Shown: positions 18,891 through 29,118 of the stretch, piece by piece
Layout: every line of letters begins with the position of its first letter
Position numbering within the stretch: the first letter of the stretch is position 1
Source: Betaproteobacteria bacterium
GTDB lineage: Bacteria; Pseudomonadota; Gammaproteobacteria; Burkholderiales; Burkholderiaceae_D
NCBI GenBank assembly: GCA_025362735.1
Contig: JANYFL010000071.1
Location: forward strand, 103,134 to 167,133
DNA length: 64,000 bases
Reading direction: 5' to 3'
The notes under the pieces: generated by a model
What the model was told of the DNA's origin: nothing
Seen by the model: the letters and a program-made list of their open reading frames with translations, nothing else
The model's database searches: none
Program-made: the position numbers and the translations under genes

Positions 18891-19160
18891 TCAGATCGAA
18901 GGATCAGGCTCGGTCGTGTCGGAAGTCGGCGCGACGAAAGTGCTCACATCGATTGGCTCACTCGTTTCACTTGACGAGGTTACCGCCACCTTCATGTACG
19001 CCTGCAGTCCTTCCACACTTGTGGCAGCTGTGGTCAGTGACGGAGCACCGTTACCATTGTTGGCACTACCTCCACCGCCACCTCCTCCGCAAGCTGTCAG
19101 AGCGAGAAGCCCTGCCGCGCCGATTGCCCATCTGGTTCGATTCATTTTGCTTGTGCTCAT
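18891..19160 (-). CDS. Small poly-glycine lipoprotein of the DUF4331 operon
   Basis: An 89-residue predicted lipoprotein. The signal sequence ends in the lipobox 'LTAC', followed at once by seven glycines and a Ser/Thr-rich tail lacking any recognised domain. The start is fixed by a strong AAGGAGG that directly follows the DUF4331 stop codon, ten bases away from it, which implies translational coupling. The Gly run probably acts as a flexible linker from the membrane. I do not recognise a family. It contains no Cys other than the lipidation site. Confidence 0.75.
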   Translation of the reverse strand: MSTSKMNRTRWAIGAAGLLALTACGGGGGGGSANNGNGAPSLTTAATSVEGLQAYMKVAVTSSSETSEPIDVSTFVAPTSDTTEPDPSI

Positions 19161-19170
19161 GATGTCCTCC

Positions 19171-20676
19171 TTAGTTCGAACCAGAAAGGGGTGTGGTCAG
19201 ATAAGGGAATGCAGTACCGAACTGGCCCGCATTCTGGGTTGCGCCATCAGTCAACGCAGCCGAACCTGCCGGGGCGTCGGATGGTCTGCAACCGACCCTC
19301 AAGGTATCAGTAGTTCCTGTTGCCACACACAGCACACCCATTGCCACCCGCAGTGAAGCATCGACGACGTCATCACCCGGACGACGACCATTCGGGAAGC
19401 CGGCGTTATCGCCACCAAGTACCCCCAGGTTGTTTTGGGCAGCCGCAACGGTTGGTGCGATGCTGGTGTTCAGACGCAGCATCTCCGAAGCCTTGACACC
19501 GGCAGGTTGATTCACCCCGGCAACGCCAGTCAAAAAGGCAGCGACCAGATCGGTACGCGGGAAGTTGGTCGGAGCCGGTGCACTTGGGAACAAGATTTGA
19601 ATCAAGGCAGGCAAGGTCGGATTGGTGACGTAGTCAGCAAACTGGGCATCGTCTTTTGGTTTGGACGAATTGAATTTATCCTTGTCCTTTAAGCCGATGA
19701 CGACTTCGTTGACCAAAGGCATGCCCAGACGGGAAACCTGAACCCAGGCGCCACCGTTCTTGCCAGAGGTCTGATGACCGGCAGCCGGATTGCCGGACAG
19801 TAATCGGGCCTGGCGCATGCTGGCTGTCGTCCAGCCACCAATGATCGGGCTGGAACCCGTGGTCAGGCAGGAAACGGGGACTTCGAGAATCAGTGACGTA
19901 ACATTTTTGTTATCAATAATGTTCGTGCCGCCATTCGGCGCGCCGAGCGGGTTGAGATTGATCAAGTCGAATATCTTGCCGAGATTGACGGCAAACGGAT
20001 CTTTGCGTTGACCGACAAACATGCGGCCATCGGCACAGCCGGGAATCTTGACACTGTAGGTATGTGCCGTCGCATAGGCTTCATAAGCAGTCTTGCTCGT
20101 AAAGGTCTTGTCACCGACATAGTCGAGTGGCTTCTCGAAAGTAGCTGAACCATCCGCTGCATTGGTGAGTGAGGTGTGAGCTCCGCCACGACGGTCGCCA
20201 CGAACTACATCCACGCTGTAGGTTTCGCGTACATTCAGCGCTGCAGGATTCTGACCGGAAATGCCTCCAGCCTGAATCAACGGAATCGAGACATTTTTCC
20301 CGCCGACGGGCAGCGTAATATCCCTGAGGGTATTCTTGAAACGGAACTGAAACGTAATATCCTCGACTGCATCGGCATTGTTGTCGATATGGATTTCATA
20401 CAAGGCGTCGGGGTCGAGGGCAAAATAATTCGGCCCGCCGTAAGCGTCCTGCAAGGGCAGGTAGTCGGCAATCAGGGTCACGAAACCGCTACGTCCCGGC
20501 TCGTAACTGTTGAACATGTAGAAGTCAGTGCCATCGACTTTCGGGATGGTCGTGATAAAGGGCGCTTCACGGTGGCTTGAGGCTTGTGCCATGGACCCGA
20601 ATGCCGCAGTGGCACATAGTGCTACGGCAAGAATCGTTTTGCTAAAAGTTTTGTGGAAGTGTGTGTCGGTATTCAT
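19171..20676 (-). CDS. DUF4331 domain protein, exported
   Basis: A 501-aa secreted protein with a signal peptide cut after 'SMAQA' and then the DUF4331 hallmark 'SHREAPFITTIPKVDGTDFYMFNSYEPGR'. The rest is a beta-rich domain with conserved 'LIADYLPLQDAYGGPNYF', 'IPLIQAGG' and, near the C-terminus, 'GRRPGDDVVDASLRV'. The function of DUF4331 is not known; members are exported and often encoded with HupE-like and TPR genes, as here. The ribosome binding site (CAGGAGAG) is strong. It is the first gene of the four-gene operon and diverges from the DMT exporter. Confidence 0.9.
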   Translation of the reverse strand: MNTDTHFHKTFSKTILAVALCATAAFGSMAQASSHREAPFITTIPKVDGTDFYMFNSYEPGRSGFVTLIADYLPLQDAYGGPNYFALDPDALYEIHIDNNADAVEDITFQFRFKNTLRDITLPVGGKNVSIPLIQAGGISGQNPAALNVRETYSVDVVRGDRRGGAHTSLTNAADGSATFEKPLDYVGDKTFTSKTAYEAYATAHTYSVKIPGCADGRMFVGQRKDPFAVNLGKIFDLINLNPLGAPNGGTNIIDNKNVTSLILEVPVSCLTTGSSPIIGGWTTASMRQARLLSGNPAAGHQTSGKNGGAWVQVSRLGMPLVNEVVIGLKDKDKFNSSKPKDDAQFADYVTNPTLPALIQILFPSAPAPTNFPRTDLVAAFLTGVAGVNQPAGVKASEMLRLNTSIAPTVAAAQNNLGVLGGDNAGFPNGRRPGDDVVDASLRVAMGVLCVATGTTDTLRVGCRPSDAPAGSAALTDGATQNAGQFGTAFPYLTTPLSGSN

Positions 20677-20898
20677 GTTCTCTCCTGGTTACGATCATCA
20701 ATGGGTGCACCTGCCCGCGAGGAAAAATAAGGCTGCTACCCGATTCATTCCTCATAAATCCATAAAATGAGAACCTGCAGGGTTTCTGCGGTTCTCCATT
20801 CATGGCTCTGGCTTGTCCATTGATACGTACCCAGATTGGATTTGGATTCAATTCAAGAAAGTTTTTGAGTTTTGTTTGAAACTATTCAGAACAACAAG

Positions 20899-21840
20899 AT
20901 GAAGATGCACCAAGATCAATCCAAAGCCCGTACGGCAAAATTTCTGGCCACCCTGATCGCGGCAACGTTTCTCATGGGATCAAGCTTTATCGCGGGGAAG
21001 GTGCTACTCGCCGATGGATTCCCGCCCATATTGCTGGTGGGCTGGCGTTTTTTTGTGGCTGCCTTGGCAACTTTGCCACTGGTCTTGCTGGATGCGCCGT
21101 CGCTTAGAGCCGCACTGCTGCCGAAAGAGATGACCTTGCGCGATAGCGCAATCGTCGTCCTCATCGGCCTGACTCAAACCGCTGGAGTCATGATCCTGTT
21201 GTTCCTCGCCATGCGCTCCATTTCAGCATCAGCGGCGGCGATCTTGTTATTCTCGAATCCAATCTGGGTAGCCGTTTTGGGACGCGTTTTTCTTCACGAA
21301 TCCCTGCATGGAGCGCGCGTCATCGGTCTCGTTCTCGGCATTACCGGCGTCGCGTTGGCGATCGGGATTCATTCGGAATCATTTTCCAGGACGGGCCAAC
21401 ATGCTGGAGAATTGATCGGCCTCGGCTCGGCGTTTTGCTGGGCTCTATCAACTATCATCAACAAACGCAACAAACTCCCTTTGGGAACGTGGGCCTTGAG
21501 TTTCTGGCAGATGTTCTTCGGCTCGCTGGTCGTACTGGCCCTCGCTTATGGCACGGGCCAACATTGGCCAGAAAACACAACGCCAGCGCAATGGGGCTGG
21601 TTCTTGTGGCTCGCCATTCCTTCATCGACCGGTTCATTTGGCTTGTGGTTCCTCGCCCTGAACAAAGGTGGTGCCACCAGAACCAGTGGCTACTTGTTTC
21701 TAGCCCCGCTGTTTACGGTCGTACTGTCATTTTTTATTCTTGGGACAACGCTCACGTGGTTGCAAGCGTTGGGTGGTGTATTGATTGGCTGCGCGATCTG
21801 GCTCGTCAATCGAGAACTTCCAGGTAAAGCTCAATCGTAG
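20899..21840 (+). CDS. EamA-family (DMT superfamily) transporter
   Basis: A 313-aa inner-membrane protein with ten predicted transmembrane helices arranged as two EamA repeats, the first beginning 'AATFLMGSSFIAGKVLL' and the second 'GLGSAFCWALSTIINKRNKL'. The family exports amino acids, nucleosides and other small metabolites; the substrate here is not evident. I prefer the ATG at 20899; a second ATG follows two codons later and a TTG precedes it. It is convergent with the AraC gene, which may control it, although the AraC promoter faces the metallothionein. Confidence 0.88.
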   Translation: MKMHQDQSKARTAKFLATLIAATFLMGSSFIAGKVLLADGFPPILLVGWRFFVAALATLPLVLLDAPSLRAALLPKEMTLRDSAIVVLIGLTQTAGVMILLFLAMRSISASAAAILLFSNPIWVAVLGRVFLHESLHGARVIGLVLGITGVALAIGIHSESFSRTGQHAGELIGLGSAFCWALSTIINKRNKLPLGTWALSFWQMFFGSLVVLALAYGTGQHWPENTTPAQWGWFLWLAIPSSTGSFGLWFLALNKGGATRTSGYLFLAPLFTVVLSFFILGTTLTWLQALGGVLIGCAIWLVNRELPGKAQS

Positions 21841-21883
21841 GATTGAAAGAAGAGTTGTATCGAAGGATAGCCTCGTACCATCA

Positions 21884-22714
21884 CTATTCCATGATCAGCA
21901 TGGCCGGGTTAATGCCGAACATGCGGCGGAACGTTCGGCTCAGGTGTGCTGAATCGGAAAATCCCGTTTCGTGGGCTGCCTCAGTCCATGAGCGGCCGTT
22001 CATCATGACAGCTACTGCCCGGTTGATGCGAAGCCACAGAACGTAGCCTCTAAACGTTATCCCTGTTTCTTGTACGAACAGATGTCGCAATCGGCTCGGC
22101 GATAAATGTACGGCTGCAGCAACATCTTGTAGCGAAATGGACGAACTCATTCGTTGCGAGATGAAGTCGATAGCCGCCGCAATACGGGGGTTTCCCATGG
22201 GTCGTATTGGCAAAGGCCCGGTTAGGGTATCGACGATGCGCTGGCTGGCAGCGATCAGTGCATCGTCGTCCATTTCTTTACTGAAATGTGCGCCCAGCAG
22301 AGCCGTAGCAGCATCAACTATCTCGGGTGGCAACGCTGTAATGTCGGACATGGCGTATCGATCAAGGAGGATGCGGCCTTGTATCGTTTCAGGCTCAATG
22401 AATATCTGAGCAACTGAACCTCCAAGACCATCGAACTCATGGAGGCGATTTGGCATGACAATGGCTGCCCTGAAAACTGACCACTCACTATCCACGCCAC
22501 TACGCAATAATAATTTTCCGGTTGGCGCATCTAGAGTCAAAGAAATTTGTATCCCGTGATGGGCATGAGGTAGGGAGTGTCCCGCTTGTCGTCCAATCCA
22601 CAGACTGCCACCTTGCCAAATGCATACGCGCCCGACTCCGGCGATTTTAAGGGCGGCGACACGGGCAGGTTTCGTTGCGGCCGTCGTGGCCATAGGTTTC
22701 ACCTGGGTACTCAT
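21884..22714 (-). CDS. AraC-family transcriptional regulator
   Basis: A 276-aa regulator with an N-terminal cupin-like effector domain and a C-terminal double helix-turn-helix: 'ISLQDVAAAVHLSPSRLRHLFVQETG' and 'WTEAAHETGFSDSAHLSRTFRRMFG'. I start at the ATG with GGAGG upstream rather than an in-frame TTG six codons earlier. It diverges from the metallothionein gene across a 126-bp region containing a perfect 12-bp palindrome, so the two may be co-regulated. Neighbours suggest control of metal tolerance or of the EamA exporter, but the effector is unknown. Confidence 0.88.
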   Translation of the reverse strand: MSTQVKPMATTAATKPARVAALKIAGVGRVCIWQGGSLWIGRQAGHSLPHAHHGIQISLTLDAPTGKLLLRSGVDSEWSVFRAAIVMPNRLHEFDGLGGSVAQIFIEPETIQGRILLDRYAMSDITALPPEIVDAATALLGAHFSKEMDDDALIAASQRIVDTLTGPLPIRPMGNPRIAAAIDFISQRMSSSISLQDVAAAVHLSPSRLRHLFVQETGITFRGYVLWLRINRAVAVMMNGRSWTEAAHETGFSDSAHLSRTFRRMFGINPAMLIME

Positions 22715-22790
22715 GGCTTCATCTGCCTCCAACGCAAGTTAGCCCTTTCATTCAAGTCATAAGCGATTTGAACACAGACAATACAGCTAT

Positions 22791-22802
22791 CGGACATGTC
22801 CG
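22791..22802. promoter_or_regulatory. Perfect 12-bp palindrome, candidate operator
   Basis: CGGACATGTCCG is exactly self-complementary and sits between the divergent AraC and metallothionein starts, 38 bp ahead of the metallothionein ATG. It is followed by a partial repeat (TCCGACA). Such symmetry suits a dimeric repressor better than an AraC monomer pair. Functional assignment is inference. Confidence 0.4.
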
Positions 22803-22840
22803 TCCGACAATGTAATTTCAACTCAAAAATGGAGCTATAC

Positions 22841-23014
22841 ATGAACTACCAGATGAATGATCGTTGCAATTGTACAAACTGTTCCGGTGAGGCTTGCCAA
22901 TGCGGTTGCCAGACTGAAATTTCCGCCGTAAGTACGATGACCACACCACAACACTGCGGCTGTGCGCAGGCCTGCGGTTGTGATGCCGCTGAGCAAGGAT
23001 GTGTTTGCGGTTGA
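22841..23014 (+). CDS. Bacterial metallothionein-like protein
   Basis: A 57-residue protein with 12 cysteines at residues 9, 11, 14, 19, 21, 23, 39, 41, 45, 47, 54 and 56. They form Cys-X-Cys and Cys-X2-Cys clusters ('CNCTNC', 'CQCGC', 'CGCAQACGC', 'CVCG') in two blocks separated by a Ser/Thr-rich spacer. His occurs once (residue 38). The pattern is that of bacterial metallothioneins that bind Zn, Cd or Cu through thiolates. The start is set by GGAG six bases upstream of the ATG; an earlier in-frame ATG at 22796 lacks a good ribosome binding site. It is likely to be cytoplasmic. Confidence 0.85.
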   Translation: MNYQMNDRCNCTNCSGEACQCGCQTEISAVSTMTTPQHCGCAQACGCDAAEQGCVCG

Positions 23015-23140
23015 TGCCAACGAAATATGGAGGGGGGTCATGCTCGCTTATGGGCAGCTCCTCCCGAATCCCCTGTGCAGGAATGCACGCACAGTTTGAT
23101 ACTGCTTGAGACTTTGTTCTGGTGCCCGGCTTGGGCCCTA

Positions 23141-23263
23141 GGGTTTGGTGAGGCACAAGTCAATGTCGGTGGACAATGCGGCATGACCATGTAACACCTG
23201 TGTCGACATCACCCGGCTGATTCCAATGTGTGCAGCAAAGGCCGTTACGCTCACATTCGGGCG
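23141..23263 (-). pseudogene. Relic of an XRE/HigA-type antitoxin helix-turn-helix
   Basis: One minus-strand frame reads 'VSVTAFAAHIGISRVMSTQ' and continues through a short Leu-His-Gly turn and 'ALSTDIDLCL'. This follows the HigA/VapI-type antitoxin pattern (sensor helix, 'GISRV' recognition turn, then 'N/HG.A..S.D.A.RL'). A stop codon interrupts it soon after and there is no start codon or ribosome binding site. No HigB-like toxin is adjacent. The surrounding 300 bp contain no other gene. I call it a decayed antitoxin fragment on the basis of pattern only. Confidence 0.45.
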
Positions 23264-23320
23264 TCAAGCAAGCTGGATAGCAGTTCGCCAGGGTGAAGGG
23301 AGTTGTGCATCGGCGTTATA

Positions 23321-23626
23321 TCAGGCCGCCTTCTTGGTACTACGCAGTTCGGCCCGGATGGTCTTACGGATCGTGGCCGTGAGGGTTTCGCCCAGGATGG
23401 CTTCACGCAACGATTCATTGATCAGAGTTTGGTAGCCGCGCTCACCGGCCTTGATCTTGAAGTGGTCGACGATATCGCGATCCAGCAGCATGTGCACGCG
23501 TTGCTTGTTCGGGAGCAGTCGGCCCTGGGCGCCACGTTGACGCAGCACCAGCTTGCCAGTAGCAATATCGGCCTTGGTCAGTGGCGGCGAATCTTCAGAG
23601 GTTACTGCGGTAGATTGCTTTTTCAT
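23321..23626 (-). CDS. brnA: BrnA-family antitoxin
   Basis: A 101-aa antitoxin. The N-terminus carries 'PPLTKADIATGKLVLRQRG' and the central part 'RVHMLLDRDIVDHFKIKAGERGYQTLINESLREAI' is the ribbon-helix-helix DNA-binding region typical of BrnA. It should neutralise BrnT and autorepress the operon. Its start lies inside the end of brnT (32-bp overlap), the usual toxin-first order of this system. The C-terminal tail is basic ('IRKTIRAELRSTKKAA'). Confidence 0.88.
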   Translation of the reverse strand: MKKQSTAVTSEDSPPLTKADIATGKLVLRQRGAQGRLLPNKQRVHMLLDRDIVDHFKIKAGERGYQTLINESLREAILGETLTATIRKTIRAELRSTKKAA

Positions 23627-23867
23627 CTCGGGTTGCCTTTCGCATCGAAATTACACGCACAGTCTGGCCTTGCTCTGCCGTCACGATCACCACGAGCTGG
23701 TCATCGAGCGGGCCAATGGTGACAAAGCGTTCTTCGCTATAGTCAAAGCGTCGATCCTCAAAGGTTACGGTCTCGCCACTCTCGATAACCAGTTGAGCGT
23801 CGGCCAGGTCGAAGCCGTGTTTCTTCAGGTTGGCCGTGCGCTTGGCCGGATCGAAGATATAGCGCAT
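23595..23867 (-). CDS. brnT: BrnT-family ribonuclease toxin
   Basis: A 90-aa toxin of the BrnT (RelE-fold) family, an mRNA-cleaving ribonuclease that halts growth when free of antitoxin. Family features are 'FDPAKRTANLKKHGFDLADA', 'FEDRRFDYSEERFVTIGPLDDQLVVIV' and the C-terminal 'VRVISMRKATRDEKAIY' with the conserved Arg-Lys-Ala segment. It is intact in length and motifs. It is the first gene of the pair and lies ~50 bp downstream of an integrase relic, which fits island cargo. Confidence 0.88.
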   Translation of the reverse strand: MRYIFDPAKRTANLKKHGFDLADAQLVIESGETVTFEDRRFDYSEERFVTIGPLDDQLVVIVTAEQGQTVRVISMRKATRDEKAIYRSNL

Positions 23868-23917
23868 GTCTCAGAATATGTGCATGAATGTGTGTATGTC
23901 AAGCATTCTTGAAGTAT

Positions 23918-24061
23918 TCCCAGATAGCGATAGCTCATGCGCCAATACTTGCCAGCGGTCTTGACATGCAGGTGAGGTCTTGTCCATCGGTGTTCTTTCC
24001 GCCCAAAACCGATCCTTTAGTTTGATGTTCTTCAAGAAGATATCGGTTGTGGCTACGCCAT
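23918..24061 (-). pseudogene. Relic of a P4-type tyrosine integrase N-terminus
   Basis: On the minus strand an AAAGGAG ribosome binding site precedes an ATG at 24061. The following DNA encodes, in two frames, 'TDIFLKNIKLKDR' and then, after a frameshift, 'HLHVKTAGKYWRMSYRYLG'. These match the start of the arm-binding domain of P4/CP4-57-type integrases ('LTD..L+N.K..D+...L.DG.GL.L.V...GGK.WR..YR..G'). The rest of the gene, including the catalytic domain, is missing. It lies about 170 bp beyond the 3' end of tRNA-Leu on the same strand, the classic position of an island integrase. Confidence 0.65.
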
Positions 24062-24166
24062 GCTCCTTTTGTTGGTGCCTCAGTTGTTGGTATGAGCCAG
24101 ATACCAACAAAAATGCCTTCAATTTTCTGGTGTGTCGTGTTAGCCCGCGATAGGACACGAGGTAAC

Positions 24167-24201
24167 AAAAAACCCGCAATGTCAGTAAACATGCGGGTTT
24201 T
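24167..24201 (-). terminator. Rho-independent terminator downstream of tRNA-Leu(CAA)
   Basis: Ten-base arms AAAACCCGCA (24169-24178) and TGCGGGTTTT (24192-24201) flank a 13-nt loop. Read on the minus strand, the hairpin ends in a T-run (24172-24167). It lies 33 bases past the 3' end of the tRNA-Leu and should end that transcript. Confidence 0.85.
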
Positions 24202-24233
24202 GAGATGGTTTGATACGTTCTGATTTGATCAGA

Positions 24234-24318
24234 TGGTGCCTCGGGACGGAATCGAACCGTCACCCCTTTCGGGACCGGATTTTGAGTCCGGCGCGTCTAC
24301 CAATTTCACCACCGAGGC
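24234..24318 (-). tRNA. tRNA-Leu, anticodon CAA
   Basis: An 85-nt class-II tRNA with a long variable arm. The acceptor stem GCCTCGG pairs with CCGAGGC, the anticodon loop reads CTCAAAA (anticodon CAA, decoding UUG), the T-loop is GGTTCGATTCC and CCA is encoded. Its 3' end abuts an integrase relic, marking it as a probable former attachment site. Confidence 0.96.
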
Positions 24319-24471
24319 CGGGGCTACAAGAGAGGGCGCGATTATCGCCGAAACTGGGATGACACTGCAAGTTGAATGATTTGCAGGTGTGAATGCACTC
24401 AGTTGACTACCCCTTGGATTAGAATGGCGCGCCGTGCTGAAGTCCAAACTTTATCAACCTTTTTTCTCCTC

Positions 24472-26644
<2,173 letters not shown>

Positions 26645-26723
26645 GTTTATGAAGCATGACGTCGGGCTAACCCCGGGTGATATAATTTAGAGTTATTTTG
26701 TTTGGTAAATACTGGAGATAAAT

Positions 26724-27077
26724 GTGTTGATTTCTAATGCTTATGCGCAAACCGCACCCGCTGCTGCCCAGTCGGGATTTTCGCTGGAATCGCTGATGCA
26801 AGGCCCGGGTTTCATGTTCATCATCATGATCCCTTTGTTTTACTTTCTTCTGATCCGTCCCCAACAAAAGCGTGCGAAAGAGCAGAAGGCCATGATGGAA
26901 GGCCTCAAGAGTGGCGATGAAGTCATTACTGCTGGGGGCGTTTTGGGCAAGATCACCAAGGTTGCTGATCACTACGTCACGCTGGATGTCACGCTCTCCG
27001 GGAATGCAGTCGAGATCATGGTGCAAAAATCGGCCGTGCAGAATCTCTTGCCCAAGGGCACGATCAAGAGCATTTAA
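26724..27077 (+). CDS. yajC: Preprotein translocase subunit YajC
   Basis: Small accessory of the SecDF complex. The 117-aa protein has one transmembrane helix ('FIIMIPLFYFLLIRPQQKR') and the conserved cytoplasmic 'LKSGDEVITAGGVLGKITKV'. I start at GTG 26724, preceded by GGAG; the overlapping ATG at 26722 is in another frame and stops at once. An Ala/Pro-rich N-terminal segment precedes the membrane helix. It is followed by secD in the usual order. Confidence 0.95.
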   Translation: MLISNAYAQTAPAAAQSGFSLESLMQGPGFMFIIMIPLFYFLLIRPQQKRAKEQKAMMEGLKSGDEVITAGGVLGKITKVADHYVTLDVTLSGNAVEIMVQKSAVQNLLPKGTIKSI

Positions 27078-27133
27078 ATTTTCCGCGTCAACCAGTCGCG
27101 CAATTCGCAACGACGCTCCTAGCTCAACGAAAA

Positions 27134-29050
27134 ATGAACCGTTATCCCACCTGGAAATATATTGTCATCGTCCTGGCGCTGTTGCTGGGTTTGATCTATG
27201 CCTTACCGAATCTCTTTGGTGAAGTGCCTGCCTTGCAGATTGCCAGTGGCAAGGTCACCGTGAAACTCGACGACAGCATGGCGAGCCGAGTCGGCGATAT
27301 TCTGGGGAAAGCCGGTATTGCCAATGAAGGCTTAAGTTTTGATGCGGGACAATCGCCGAGCGTGCACATCCGTTTTGCGAGTACTGATGCCCAATACAAG
27401 GCCAAAGACGCACTCGAAAAGGCATTGAACCCGGATGCCACTGATCCTGTGTATGTGGTGGCTCTGAATCTGGTTTCAGCTACGCCTTTGTGGTTGCAGA
27501 AGGTTCATGCCCTGCCGATGTACCTTGGTCTTGACTTGCGCGGTGGCGTGCATTTTCTGATGCAGGTCGATATGAAGAGCGCGTTGACCAAGCGCCTCGA
27601 TAGTCTGGTCGGCGATGCACGTACTTTGTTACGCGACAAGAATATTCGTCATGCTGGCATTGCTCGTTTGGGCGATGGCGCGCAAGGACGCATTGAAATT
27701 CGTTTTCGTGATCAGCAAACCATGGATCAGGCCCGTCCAGTTCTGGCCGATGGGCTGCCAGACTTGGTGCTGAATACGCAGACCGATTCCAGTGATACGG
27801 ATGCTCCCTACAAAATTGTCGGGACGATCCAGCCGCTGGCCGTGCGTTCCATTCAGGAAAATGCGCTCAAGCAAAATATTACGACCTTGCATAACCGGGT
27901 GAATCAGCTTGGCACCAGCGAGCCAGTCATTCAGCAGCAAGGTCTGGATCGCATCATCGTGCAATTGCCTGGCGTACAGGACACGGCGCGAGCCAAAGAC
28001 ATTATTGGTCGTACCGCCACCCTGGAAGTGCGCCTGGTCGACGACAGTGCTGAATCTGCCGCAGCTTTGTCCCAAGGCACGGTTCCCTTCGGTCTGGAAC
28101 GTTATATCGAGCGCGGCCGTTCAGCTTTGCTGGTCAAGAAAGATGTCATTTTTACCGGCGACAGTCTGACGAACGCCCAGGCCAGTTTCAGCTCGCAGGA
28201 TCAACAGCCCATCGTTGCATTGACCGTGGATGCCAAGGGCGCACGCGCGATGCGCGATGTGACGCGCGAAAACATTGGCAAGCGCATGGCCATTTTGTTG
28301 TTTGAAAAGGGCAAGGGCGAAGTCATTACTGCGCCGGTCATTCGCAGTGAACTCGGCGCCAACTTCCAGATCAGTGGAGCGATGACGCCAGTGGAAGCGA
28401 ACGACGTTGCACTGTTGTTGCGTTCGGGTTCACTCGCGGCACCAATGGACATCATCGAAGAACGCACCATTGGTCCGTCGCTCGGTGCCGACAATATTCG
28501 TCGCGGTCTGCTTTCAACGGTCTATGGCTTTGCCGCCATTTCCGTCTTCATGGTGATTTATTACCTGCTGTTCGGCCTGGTCTCGGTCATCTCACTGGCG
28601 TCCAATCTGCTGTTCCTGTTTGCGCTGTTATCGGTGGCGCAAACGACCCTGACCCTGCCGGGTATTGCCGCTATTGCGCTGGCACTGGGAATGGCCATTG
28701 ATGCGAACGTGCTGATCAATGAACGGATCCGCGAGGAACTGCGTAATGGAGCGACACCTCAGGCCGCAATTGCAACCGGTTATGAGCGTGCGTTCTCAAC
28801 GATTCTGGATTCGAATATCACGACCCTGATCGCCGGCCTGGCTCTGCTGGCATTTGGTTCCGGCGCGATTCGCGGGTTTGCCGTCGTGCATTGCCTCGGC
28901 ATTCTGACGTCGATTTTTTCGTCGGTGTTTGTTTCGCGCGGCATCATTAACCTGATTTATGGTGGCAAGAAAAAACTGAGCAGCGTTTCGATCGGACAAA
29001 TCTGGAAACCCGGCACTGAAACAAAATCCGTTAAGCCCGGCAAAGTTTGA
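27134..29050 (+). CDS. secD: Protein translocase subunit SecD
   Basis: RND-type membrane protein that, with SecF, uses the proton gradient to complete protein export. The 638-aa protein has TM1 at about residues 9-28, a large periplasmic domain (P1 with 'YLGLDLRGGVHFLMQVDM') and a C-terminal five-helix bundle starting near residue 450. The last part includes the conserved 'GMAIDANVLINERIREEL'. Length is normal. Its stop is followed directly by a 15-bp tandem repeat that separates it from secF. Confidence 0.97.
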   Translation: MNRYPTWKYIVIVLALLLGLIYALPNLFGEVPALQIASGKVTVKLDDSMASRVGDILGKAGIANEGLSFDAGQSPSVHIRFASTDAQYKAKDALEKALNPDATDPVYVVALNLVSATPLWLQKVHALPMYLGLDLRGGVHFLMQVDMKSALTKRLDSLVGDARTLLRDKNIRHAGIARLGDGAQGRIEIRFRDQQTMDQARPVLADGLPDLVLNTQTDSSDTDAPYKIVGTIQPLAVRSIQENALKQNITTLHNRVNQLGTSEPVIQQQGLDRIIVQLPGVQDTARAKDIIGRTATLEVRLVDDSAESAAALSQGTVPFGLERYIERGRSALLVKKDVIFTGDSLTNAQASFSSQDQQPIVALTVDAKGARAMRDVTRENIGKRMAILLFEKGKGEVITAPVIRSELGANFQISGAMTPVEANDVALLLRSGSLAAPMDIIEERTIGPSLGADNIRRGLLSTVYGFAAISVFMVIYYLLFGLVSVISLASNLLFLFALLSVAQTTLTLPGIAAIALALGMAIDANVLINERIREELRNGATPQAAIATGYERAFSTILDSNITTLIAGLALLAFGSGAIRGFAVVHCLGILTSIFSSVFVSRGIINLIYGGKKKLSSVSIGQIWKPGTETKSVKPGKV

Positions 29051-29095
29051 GTTGCTGAGTGATGAGCTACTGAGTGATGAGCTACTGAGTGATGA
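29051..29095 (+). repeat. 15-bp tandem repeat, three units, between secD and secF
   Basis: Three consecutive units of G[CT]T[AG]CTGAGTGATGA occupy 29051-29065, 29066-29080 and 29081-29095. Units two and three are identical and the first differs at two bases. The array starts right after the secD stop codon. Each unit contains an out-of-frame ATGA. It is probably a slippage product. Confidence 0.8.
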
Positions 29096-29118
29096 TCTAA
29101 ATAAGCAGAAAGACTGAG

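Noticed and set aside
19435..20580. Several plus-strand frames inside DUF4331
   Set aside because: Antisense shadows; no start signals.
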